A DNA stretch of 64,000 nucleotides from Isoetes taiwanensis (Eukaryota; Streptophyta; Lycopodiopsida; Isoetales; Isoetaceae): contig JAJEKV010000065.1 of NCBI GenBank assembly GCA_021234155.1, positions 2,777,396-2,841,395 of the forward strand, given 5' to 3'. A model generated the notes under the pieces. The model made no database searches. It saw only the letters and a list, made by a program, of their open reading frames with translations, and was not told where the DNA came from. Every line of letters starts with the position of its first letter. The first letter of the stretch is position 1. The position numbers were made by a program, and so were the translations under genes. Below are positions 12,370 through 21,375 of the stretch, in pieces.

Positions 12370-12747
12370 TGAAGATAAAGAGCAAAAGAAAAAGCATACC
12401 GCAGATACTACAATGAAGATAAAGAGCAAAAGATAAACCGGGCAGATCACTTTAGTCGCATCTTGAGTCGGATTTTGAGGGCACCGCCTCCATCAACTAA
12501 AATCTTCATCTTCGGCGTATATTCCTCATGCAAGCAGGAACGATCTACCCAATGTCGCACTTTTCGTAAAACCAAAACTCCTTCGGGTTTGCAAAACCAT
12601 CACATTGGAACAACCGAACCGAAGCTCTTGCACTAATTTTTGAAGCTTTTGAGAAGAGGAAATGATTCCTCCATTGGCCTCTTCTGGGTGATCTTAGTCC
12701 GCGCCATATCTAGAGTCTGTTTCTGATGAGTGAAGCAATGCAACCTA
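12370..12747 (-). other. Unidentified minus-strand frames with a leader copy
   Basis: On the minus strand, an ATG at 12,712 follows a roughly 45-bp leader that also occurs at 14,390-14,435. It opens a short frame MARTKITQKRPMEESFPLL that stops after about 24 codons; other frames continue to 12,450. A direct repeat ATGAAGATAAAGAGCAAAAG is at about 12,368 and 12,413. The N-terminus superficially resembles histone H3 (MARTK) but does not continue as H3. Confidence 0.2.
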
Positions 12748-12904
12748 CCGTTCACAATTTATTCAAATTTTGCATGCGTTAAATGATAGGACCTTATATA
12801 GATTCTATAGACAAAAGGTAGGCTATAAATTATTATTCGATAGGACCTATATAGGATATTCTTAGAATATTCTACTTTTATTTTGGGGGTAGTGTATGTG
12901 GTAA

Positions 12905-13735
12905 GTTTTTTTGTATAAGTTTTTTTTTTTTTGGGGTAGTGTATGTGCCAGTCATCATGTGCCAGTCCAAGTGGCAGTGCATGTCAGTGCATGTCACTAG
13001 TCCATGTGGCATGTCAGTAGTCCATGTGGCATGCCACTAGTCCATGTGGCACTAGTCCATGTCAGTGCATGTCACTACTCCATGTGGCATGCCCTGTCAG
13101 TAGTCCACGTGGCAGTCCATGTGGCAGTCCATGTGGCATGCCATGTCAGCAGTCCATGTGGAGTCCATGTGCATTTGGAAGTACATGTGGACAAGTATAA
13201 GTTTTTTTTTAGCATTGAAGCACTTATTGGACAAGGGTGAACACATTGCTACATCAAAGGGTGAAGCACTTATACACAAGGGTGAAGCAAAATTCATATG
13301 TGCAATTTTTGAACTTGAATAGTAGATTAATTTTTGTATAAGTTTTTGTATAAGTTTTTTTTTTGTATAAGTTTTTTTTTTTTTGGGTAGTATATGTGTC
13401 ACCATCATGTGCTGGCCCAAGTGGCGTGGCGTAATGCAGTGCATGTCACTAGTCCATGTGGCATGCCATGTCACTAGTCCATGTGGCATTGAAGCACTTA
13501 GTGTCAGTGCATGTCACTACTCCATGTGGCATGCCATGTCAGTAGTCCACGTGGCTATCCATGTGGCAGTCCATGTGGCATGCCATGTCAGCAGTCCATG
13601 TGGAGTAGATGTGCATTTGGAAGTACATGTGGGCAAGTATAAGTTTTTTTTTTTAGCATTGAAGCACTTATTGGACAAGGGTGAACACATTGCTACATCA
13701 AAGGGTGAAGCAAGAGGGCCAAGAGAATGTGCCAT
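12905..13735. repeat. CCATGTGG minisatellite in a duplicated 450-bp block
   Basis: Two blocks (about 12,915-13,290 and 13,355-13,710) share the same order. First comes a poly-T with GGGGTAGTGTATGTG, then many short units built on AGTCCATGTGGCATGCC and CATGTCACTAGT, then GTGCATTTGGAAGTACATGT. They end in GCATTGAAGCACTTATTGG and GGTGAACACATTGCTACATC. Unit length inside the arrays is mixed, mostly 17-26 bp. Confidence 0.9.
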
Positions 13736-14389
13736 GAAGTTTATTCATGTAGTGCAATACCCCATATGTATATGTTAATATTTAACTAAAAACAATGCAA
13801 TAGAAGGTTTTATAAGGAGACATTCAATAAAGCATGGTATTTAAAATATGTTCATAAATTTGGTCTTTCTATGCATATACGTCTAATTCATAAGTTTATA
13901 AGTGTTATATTGATCCATAAGACCCTAACAATCCATGTATCCAAGTTGAGCTAAAATGTTACCTTGATTCATATGGCCTAAGACCAATACACGCTATTCT
14001 GCCCTAAAATCCAACCTTCCAAGTTGAAGTTAAGTGTTATAGAAATCCATGTTGAATTAAGTGCTATAAAAATCCATGTTTCCATGTTACCGGGGCATTT
14101 CGATTGTAGCGATTGTTTGTTGCACAAAGTGCTATAGTCTTAATCTGCTGAAGCCTTTATAGAAAGCCATACTACATACGAATCTGCCTTGAAAAATAGG
14201 AACATACATGATGTTCAATCCAAACCTCTTCCTCATGTGATAAATCCAATTCGATCATCCTTAAAATGCCCCGTCTTAGCTTAAAACCAATTGACTTTTC
14301 AGTTAAATCAGCATTTTTTGAGACCTAAAAGTTGCATGTTTGCAATGAGATCCAACTTGGATAGCATTGTTCCAATAGTGGGTACATAT
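13736..14389. other. Intergenic, no feature recognised
   Basis: AT-rich. The phrases AAGTTGAGCTAAAATG and AAGTTGAAGTTAAGTG recur loosely around 13,940-14,070. No gene supported. Confidence 0.5.
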
Positions 14390-14435
14390 TCCGCGCCATA
14401 TCTAGAGCTGTCGGGCTGTTTCTAGAGTGAAGCAA
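14390..14435 (-). repeat. Second copy of the 45-bp leader
   Basis: The segment TCCGCGCCATATCTAGAG ... GTGAAGCAATGCAACC matches 12,698-12,747 with two small indels. On the minus strand it ends in ATGGCGCGGA, as the first copy does, then the two diverge. Confidence 0.7.
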
Positions 14436-14689
14436 TGCAACCGCGCCTAAAGGATCACTCCAAAGACCAAGATCGAAGTCCCTCGACGGACTCTGAGATC
14501 AAATCGAAATTGCCACGGGGTTGTGCATTTCCAATATCAGATTTTTAAGCATTCCCGACTTATGATACAACCACCAGCAAAAAGAATGGACCATCTAGAA
14601 CTATAAACATTGTATATCTCGAGGATTTGAACCCTGAATTACCAAGATATATTTTATTTTCCTATCAAGCTAACAATTTGATGCTCAAC

Positions 14690-15919
14690 TTATTTGGAGT
14701 TTGACAATCTTTACACTTAGTAGAAGACTCACAGCCGGTATCCAACTTTTCTTACCATTTAGAAGAAAAGCGAAGTCACCATATAATCTAAATGTATTTA
14801 AAAGGTCTGCAGACTCAAAGCAAAGTACAATCTTCTTCAACATCAATGACTTTGTCTCCAAAATTTCCACATGCAATAGTCAGCTCCATTGAAGAAGATT
14901 TAGAACGATGTTCCTCTATGGGCTTCCGGACCCAATGATTTCCCTCCGAATCCTTCTTCTCCTCTCCACAAAATAGTTGAAGTAAAGATTCTGCTTTGAT
15001 ATTCTATATCTGTGAAGAAAGCCAGAGCTGTTACCGCGGTGCAAAGGTCAGCAAATGATAATTAAAAAAGTTTACCTAAAAGCAATGGTATCATCCGAAT
15101 TGCAGATTGAATCTCATTGCCCAAATCCGTGTTCCTTTCTCTTCCATCACGTTGGAAATTAGACTTTCCAATGTCTCACTAGATGGTTTCGATTACGTAC
15201 ATTTGGGGCGTTCTTCTAACAGAGGACTCATTCTGAAATAAGAAAGAGAACACACTTATAGGTAGGAAAAGCTTACCAGCACATCTAATGCCTCCTCTTT
15301 CTGTCAATGTCTTGTAAATTTCTCTTCCAAGTTGTTCTTTGCATGCTAGTAAGAGCTTGGCACTGTGTACACTTTCGGCCCCCATTAACTTAAGGCCGTG
15401 GGGATCAACTTCAATTAGTTTACCAACACCCCTTGCTGATATGGTATAATGATACCTATAGAACCAAATGCCTTTTTTTCGCCAACTCTAAAAAACGTAT
15501 AATCTTCAAATATTGCCTTCCCTATTTCGAATGATATACTTGAAGCTAACACTTGTTATACTTTTCTGAAACGGTGTCAATAAAAATCAAGAGCATAAAT
15601 AATTTACTTCAAGGGGACGAAATGAAGGTCTTTCAGATATTTTTTCCTTTGCCATAGCCTTAGCGTCATAAACGTGCTCCACAAGGATCTCCATGACTGT
15701 CATGCCTCCAGGCCCATAAATAAATTTTTTGACACGGCCTTTCCAATGGGCATTGAGATCATTTAATCTGGCTCTTGGTACTCCATGCTCACCTGAAGTT
15801 TTAGGTTGCATGGTAATCCATGAACCAACAGAAACAACCAAATCGATCCATTCTCCACTAGAGTCTTTTGTGTTTCTTAATATAACTGTTTTTGTCTCTG
15901 ACCTGAGCATGGACATGAT
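14690..15919 (-). pseudogene. Broken multi-exon plant gene, family not identified
   Basis: Four exon-like blocks with consensus splice sites are visible on the minus strand. Exon A, 15,608-15,919, is preceded by a T-rich tract ending CAG and followed by GTAAAT; it encodes EWIDLVVSVGSWITMQ and KGRVKKFIYGPGGMTVMEIL. Exon B, 15,277-15,565, encodes GVGKLIEVDPHGLKLMGAES and EQLGREIYKTLTERGGIRC. Exon C, 15,076-15,232, encodes TLESLISNVMEEKG. Exon D starts near 15,010 after TTCTTCACAG and reads to about 14,690 with NHWVRKPIEEHRSKSSSMEL and RLYGDFAFLLNGKKSWIPAV. Exons B, C and D each need about one frameshift, so this is a pseudogene or a gene with sequence errors. I do not recognise the family. Confidence 0.5.
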
Positions 15920-16467
15920 CTGAAAAACAAAATGAATTGATCAATAGAAGTAAAAAATGAATGGCATATGCATTCGATTGATCAAGAAAACATGAGCAAG
16001 TACCGGATCAATTGGAATGTTGAAATCGCCAGTAAGTGAAATCGCCAGTCATTACCGGATTGATCAAGAAATCATTAGCAAGTACCGGATTTGGAAAAAA
16101 TGGCCAGAGATGCTGATAGCCAAAGTGGACGTAACCCTAAACCCTGAATACAATTGGCGCCTAAAATTTTTAATGGGCCTAGCCCTACTTTCGATAAAAT
16201 ATTTCGATAAACCAAACACTATCTTTGAAGAAGATATTGAACAAGATTACGGCCCAATAACCAAAACATTAATTTGGTATTAGAGGATGTAACCATACAA
16301 ATTATGCCATGTGGATGCTAACTCACAAGAGCTAAAGAAAACTTTTGCCACGTATTATGCATTAGAAACAAAGAGTCTAAACTCCTATTGGCTAGAGCAA
16401 AAGTCTGACGTGGATTTTTTGAATATTCATATTGGGACCATATGAGACCCCAAATTTTCTCTAATGT

Positions 16468-16551
16468 CCAATTTGCTTTTGTTTTGGGAGCTTGCGCTCT
16501 CGGATATTGGTGTGCATCCCCTTCTCTCCCTTTCTTGGTGCAACCTTGACA
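16468..16551 (+). repeat. Truncated 5' LTR of the copia element
   Basis: 84 bp are identical or nearly identical to the last 84 bp of the 3' LTR (21,292-21,375), from CCAATTTGCTTTTGTTTTGG to AACCTTGACA. Upstream of 16,468 the two copies share nothing. Confidence 0.92.
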
Positions 16552-16563
16552 TGGTATCAGAGC
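16552..16563 (+). other. Primer binding site (initiator Met-tRNA type)
   Basis: TGGTATCAGAGC follows directly after the LTR end CA, the standard plant copia PBS complementary to the 3' end of initiator tRNA-Met. Confidence 0.92.
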
Positions 16564-16601
16564 ACTAGGTGTGCTGAGATTGATTCAAGATCAACACAGC
16601 A

Positions 16602-17348
16602 ATGGAGAAGGATGCAAGCTACAACCAGATTACCTTCCCTGGCGGTCGTGTGATTCAAATCTTCGATGGCACAGGTTTCCAGCAATGGAAGAGAAGAATG
16701 ACTCTCATTCTTAAGGCTGAAGGAGGTTGGGGAATTGTTAGTGGCCAAGAACCAGCACCTGAGCTTGCATCGGATGGCAAGAATAAATCTGTTCTTGATG
16801 CTTGGCAACGCCGGGATGACAAGGCTATGGCTACGATTGGGCTTTTTGTTGCCGAATCTCTTCTTGAGGGTCAAAGCATGGAGCTGGGGGCCACTTTTAC
16901 GCCAGCCAAGCACCCACTAAGCACCCAATGCTGAAAATTTTATTTATTTTTATCTTTTTTTCTGTAAGTCCGTTAAAGCTGAAAATTTGTATTCAAAGGT
17001 GTAATATTAATGCGTTTGAAGGAAAAATATTAAAAAAATAAAATAAAAATATTTTTTCAAAATACAAAGAAAAGGTCCCCAGAAAGCACCCACTAAGCAC
17101 CGAGTGTCCAGGACATAAAAAGTGTCCCCCACCTCTATGCTTTGACCCTTGATGAGGTTCAGAAGGAGAACAGCCATGATTTATGGAATGCTCTCATCCA
17201 AGAGCATGAAAAGAAGACCCATACACAAATTGGGCATTTGTATGCTGAAGTGGTGAATATGCGCTGGGAAGAGACCGAGAGTCTTGACAAATTCGCAGAC
17301 TGCATGAAGAACACCTTCGCGATTGAAGCCTCACGGAGAAGAGAATAA
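16602..17348 (+). pseudogene. Copia gag, split by a MITE
   Basis: ATG at 16,602 opens MEKDASYNQITFPGGRVIQI, then FDGTGFQQWKRRMTLILKAE, the usual start of copia gag. The frame is interrupted at 16,868 by a 281-bp insertion with TTGA on both sides. Dropping the insertion and one TTGA joins AESLL to DEVQKENSHDLW in the same frame, so gag was open when the insertion happened. The second half reads to 17,348 and then shifts frame. The product would be the structural protein that packages element RNA. Confidence 0.85.
16868..17148. mobile_element. 281-bp MITE with 35-bp terminal inverted repeats
   Basis: Left end GGGTCAAAGCATGGAGCTGG and right end, read on the other strand, GGGTCAAAGCATAGAGGTGG. 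Similarity continues through GGGGGCCACTTTT versus GGGGGACACTTTT. A 4-bp duplication TTGA lies at 16,864-16,867 and 17,149-17,152. The inside is AT-rich, with a direct repeat AAGCACCCACTAAGCACC near both ends. No coding capacity. The superfamily is not clear: 4-bp duplications of this kind are unusual. Confidence 0.85.
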
Positions 17349-18110
17349 GATCTCTCCTTCATTGCAATTATTCTTCTTTCTTAGATCCTTACCCAATTCT
17401 TTCCATGCTTTGCGCAGCAATCTCATGCAAATTGCCGACATGGATCTCAATCGTGCAATCACTTCCTTCAAGGAGGAGATCATGATGAGGAAGGATGTTG
17501 GGATTATCAAAGACGAGCACAATGCTTTCTTTGCAGGTCATTCTGAGCCTAAGTCCTATGCAAAAGGGAATGAGAAAGCTAAGAAAAAGAAGAATAACAA
17601 TAGCAAAGAATGCCTTCAAGGGTGTCTTGTGACAAAGGCACAAAGATCCAAGCAGCGAGGTTTGTGACTATTGCAAGAAAGGCAATCATACCGCAGCAGA
17701 GTGTAGGAAGAAGATGAAGGATCTTGAGCACAAACTGAAAGCTTTGGAGACAAACAAAGCTTCAGCCAATGTGGCCCAAATTGTTGAAGAAGTGAGCGTA
17801 GCCAATGTATGTCTATCTTTGTAAACAAGTGGCAGCCCCTCGCTCTATCAAATTCATCATGGATTCTGGTGCTACAACTCATATTAGTTGGCACAAAGAT
17901 TGGTTTGAAAGTTTCAGACCTACCTCTTCCAATCACATTGTTCAAATCGGCGACAATAGTGAGCATAAAATCTGCGGAATGGGTGACATTCAAGTACCCA
18001 CAAGTCTTGGTAATTTCACTCTAAAAGGGGTAATGTATGCTCCTACTTTGCGTAAAGATCTGATTTTACAACGCCTTAATCGATATGGGCACAAGAGTTA
18101 TCTTTGATAG
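17349..18110 (+). pseudogene. Copia nucleocapsid zinc knuckle and protease remnant
   Basis: After a frameshift, gag continues as SNLMQIADMDLNRAITSFKE and a Lys-rich tail. A CCHC knuckle follows at 17,663-17,705: C-D-Y-C, then H and C at the standard CX2CX4HX4C spacing, in another frame. The aspartic protease starts near 17,820 with MDSGATTHISWHKDW (DSGA at about 17,862) and runs through GVMYAPTLRKDL. The product would cleave the element polyprotein. Frames do not connect. Confidence 0.85.
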
Positions 18111-18299
18111 TGACGATTTGCATTGTTCGCAGCGATTCGAAAAGAGCCTTGCTCGTGCTATTCGTGCGGGTAATCTCTCTACCATTTGGGCCAAGAATAT
18201 GTGACCAAGTTGTTCTTGTAGCTGCTGGTAATGGTACCGTGATCCGTGGCATAAGAGGCTTGGACACATCGGGTCTTAAAGCAATCAATCACTGCCTCA

Positions 18300-18980
18300 A
18301 CTTGTAGACGCGGTTTTGATCTTCATCAAGACCCTACTCTTGCAAGTTCGAGGCTTGTGCATTGGGCAAACAACACCGCAGATCCTTTACTCTCATTGGC
18401 TCTCGTGCTCACGCTCTTCTTGAATTAGTACACACGGATCTTTGTGGTCCAACTCATGTTCCTTCTCTTTCGGTGCCTATTATTTTTCGACATTCATTGA
18501 TGATTTGAGCAGGAAAACATGGGTCTATTTCTTGAAGCGGAAATTGATGCATTTGCCCATTTCCAAGAATGGAAAAAGCTTTGTTGAGAATCAAGTAGCC
18601 CATCAGATTAAGAAGCTTAGATCTGATAATGGTGGAGAATTTACTACCAAGCATTCAATCATTTTTGTGCTGATCATGGTATTGAGCGCCAACTTACCGA
18701 GCCTCATACTCCACAACATAATGGCGCTTCTTTGAAGCGGAAGAATCGCAAAGCATTGTTGACATGGCACGTTCTTGCTCACTCAATCCTCAAGACCCAT
18801 TCAATTTTGGGCTGAAGCAAATGTAAGGTTTTCAGTTTACCTTCTCAATAGATTGCCCATCGTTGTCGTGGAAAATCAGACTCCCGAACAAGCTTTCACC
18901 GGCATAAAGCCAAATTTGTCTCACTTTATGCGTGTCTTTGGATGTCTTTGGCTTTATGCTTATTTCCAAAGCTAATCGTG
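18300..18980 (+). pseudogene. Copia integrase remnant
   Basis: Catalytic core landmarks appear in shifting frames: VHTDLCGPTHVPS near 18,428 (first Asp), YFSTFIDDLSRKTWVYFLKR, KKLRSDNGGEFTTK near 18,610-18,650 (second Asp), and ERQLTEPHTPQHNGAS near 18,690 (Glu region). Then NRLPIVVVENQTPEQAFTG and PNLSHFMRVFGC mark the pol linker. At least four frameshifts are present. Confidence 0.82.
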
Positions 18981-19550
18981 AAGAAACTTGAGCATACCAG
19001 CAAAGAAAATGATCTTTGTGGGTTTTCGGACCGGTGCAAGCATGGTTATAGGCTGATTGATCCAGATACCAAGAAGCTTTTGTGTTAGTCGGGATGTTAT
19101 TTTCCATGAAGATGTTTGGCATTTCAAGAAGGTTCAAAAACTCCTAATGTGGAATTTCTTGATATCTCTCGCATGGATAACAGATGATGCCATAGCTTCC
19201 AATCCATCGGACTTCGGTTTCTAATATTCCAAAGACGGCCGGTCCCCAAAGACCTTGAGTGCTTCCAGCACCCCTGTTTCCTGATCACGATGCAGATCTT
19301 GACACATCCAATCAAGGAGGAGATCTTGACCCATCTGATCCAGGAGGTGATTTTGATCATCTTGATCAAGGAGGAGTTGAAGAAGAACTTGGTCGAGGTA
19401 AAAGGAAACGTTTTCCTCCTCAAAGGTTTGCTTTCTATGCTGAAATTATGCCCAAAGATTATGGAGTTTTGTGGTCTTTGCTATTATCGGTGAACCCACT
19501 AGCTATCATGGCTATTTCATGTCTTCTTTGCACCTCATTAAAAGCAGGCA

Positions 19551-20801
19551 ATGGACCACTTTAAAATGGATTCTATTGTTCAAAATGGCACTTGGGATTT
19601 GGTTCCTCTTCCTCATGATAGGAAGGTTGTTGGTAACAAATGGGTCTACAAATGCAAGCTCCATCCTGATGGCACCATCAGCAGCTACAAAGCGCGCCTG
19701 GTTGCACAGGGTTTCAGCCAGCAATATGGCATTGATTACTTGGAAACATTTTCTCCAGTGGTCAAAATGATGAGCATTCACATTCTTCTTGCATTTGCTG
19801 CTCATCATAATCTTGAGGTTCATCAAACAGATGTCAAGACAGCATTTCTTAATGGCAAACTTGATGAAGAAATATATATGAAGCAACCTCAGGGTTATGT
19901 CAAAGCTGGTGCTGAGCATTTAGTATGCAAATTGACGAAGGCACTTTATGGGTTAAAGCAAGCATCACGTGCCTGGTACAAGACCATAGATTCTTTCTTC
20001 AAAGACCAAGGATTCCAGCCTATTGAGGCTGATTATAATGTCTACATCCGTCGTCAAGGCAAGTTCTTACTCATCATTGCTTTGTATGTGGATGATTCCT
20101 TGCTCATAGGCAACAATAATGAGCACATTGCTGAATTCAAGACAAGGCTTGCTGCTAAGTTTCCAATGGTAGACTTGGGTGAAGCTCGCTATTGTTTGGG
20201 GTTGCAAATTGCAAGAGACCGGAAAAATGGGATTCTTCATATCTCTCAAAAGAAGTACATTGAAGAAATGCTTGAGCGCTTTGGCATGGCTGATTGCAAT
20301 CCATCTAAAGTTCCTATGACTCCAGGTACTCTTCTCACTAAGAAAGATTGTCCATTTCGGCAATTGATTGGCAGCCTCATGTATTGCATGGTTTGCACCA
20401 GACCTGATATTGCATTTGATGTTATAGCTCTAAGCCAATTTTCAGCAGATCCAGGTCATATGGCCAAGCACATTCTTCGCTACTTAAAGGGTACTGCTGA
20501 TTATGGCCTTACATATCGCAGCAATAGTGATGCTTTTTCATTGCTGACATATAGTGATTCCTCACTTAGCGATGTGATAGACAACTCCAGGTCCACATCC
20601 GGCATTTGTTTTCTGCTTGCCAATGCTGCCATTGCTTGGATCAGCAAGAAACAGGGGCATGTATCTTTTTCATCCACTGAAGCAGAGCATGTTGCAGCAT
20701 CTACAGCAGCCCGTAAGATCATTAGTTTCAAGGACTTTCTTGCCGGCATTGGGCAATGCACTCCTGGACCAGCAAGGATGCTCATGGAAAGGGGGCATTG
20801 A
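19551..20801 (+). pseudogene. Copia reverse transcriptase-RNase H, long open frame
   Basis: A 416-residue open frame carries the full copia RT: NKWVYKCKLHPDGTISSYKA, ARLVAQGFSQQYGIDYLETF, VKTAFLNGKLDEEIYMKQPQ, ALYGLKQASRAWYK and the catalytic YVDD at 20,084-20,095. RNase H follows with TYSDSSLSDVIDNSRSTSGI and WISKKQGHVSFSSTEAEHVA. This is the best preserved part of the element. It is not linked in frame to upstream integrase, so the polyprotein is broken. Confidence 0.92.
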
Positions 20802-21065
20802 TTGGTGCTCCTCTGAAGTTCGACATCCAAAATCTAAGCATGTTCCCAAGCATTATCATTTCGTAAGGGACCTTGTGGCTGATAAACAGGTTCAGATTGA
20901 GCATGTTCCTACACGGGACAATACTGCAGATCTCTTGACTAAGCCTTTGGCTCGAGAGCTCTTTGAGCGACATCGACTTGGTATTGGTCTTGATAGATAT
21001 TCCAGATCTCATCTCCAGGAGGAGGAGGTTGAGCGTGGAGATGGTGACCTCTCATCAAGGAGGAG
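20802..21065 (+). pseudogene. Copia RNase H C-terminus and polypurine tract
   Basis: In a shifted frame, SKHVPKHYHFVRDLVADKQV and HVPTRDNTADLLTKPLAREL give the usual copia pol C-terminus. The polypurine tract TCATCAAGGAGGAG ends at 21,065 directly before the 3' LTR. Confidence 0.88.
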
Positions 21066-21375
21066 TGTCGAGATATATGATATCGAGATCACCATCTTGC
21101 TGCTAGACGTGATGTATCAGCACTTACAGCACTTATAGCACTTACAGCACTAAGCACCTTATCAGAGTCTAGCAACGGCCCACCACTTGTCATAATTAGC
21201 TGCGGCATAATTAGGAGTGGTTGGTGACGGGAGCAATTAATATTGCCTGCCCTTTGTATATCTTGTATTCTCACATACGTTCAATACAATTCCAATTTGC
21301 TTTTGTTTTGGGAGCTTGCGCTCTCGGATATTGGTGTGCATCCCCTTCTCTCCCTTTCTTGGTGCAACCTTGACA
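21066..21375 (+). repeat. 3' LTR of the copia element, 310 bp
   Basis: Begins TGTCGAGATATATG right after the polypurine tract and ends CCTTGACA, so the ends are TG...CA. A short GCACTTACAGCACTTATAGC repeat is near its start, and TTTGTATATC near 21,254 may be the core promoter. No duplicated target sequence matches across the element. Confidence 0.9.

Larger units (their letters stand above)
16468..21375 (+). mobile_element. Ty1/copia LTR retrotransposon, 5' truncated
   Basis: The order is LTR remnant, Met-tRNA-type primer site, gag, protease, integrase, RT-RNase H, polypurine tract, 3' LTR, as in copia. The 3' LTR is 310 bp (21,066-21,375) but the 5' LTR keeps only its last 84 bp (16,468-16,551). 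The right flank is a transposase-like gene cut within its conserved core, so the element landed in that gene. The left flank is unrelated to that gene, so sequence was lost or rearranged at the left. Most of pol is frameshifted, but RT-RNase H is one long open frame. Confidence 0.93.

Noticed and set aside
12640-12712. Histone H3 start (MARTK) on the minus strand
   Set aside because: Only the first five residues agree; the following residues do not follow H3 and a stop comes after about 24 codons.
13097-13778. His/Val/Met-rich reading frames across the minisatellite
   Set aside because: They arise from short CATGTGG repeats on both strands and have no protein character.
19259-19564. Separate plus-strand frame rich in DPSDPGGD-type repeats
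   Set aside because: It falls between integrase and RT of the copia element and is the usual variable linker, not an independent gene.
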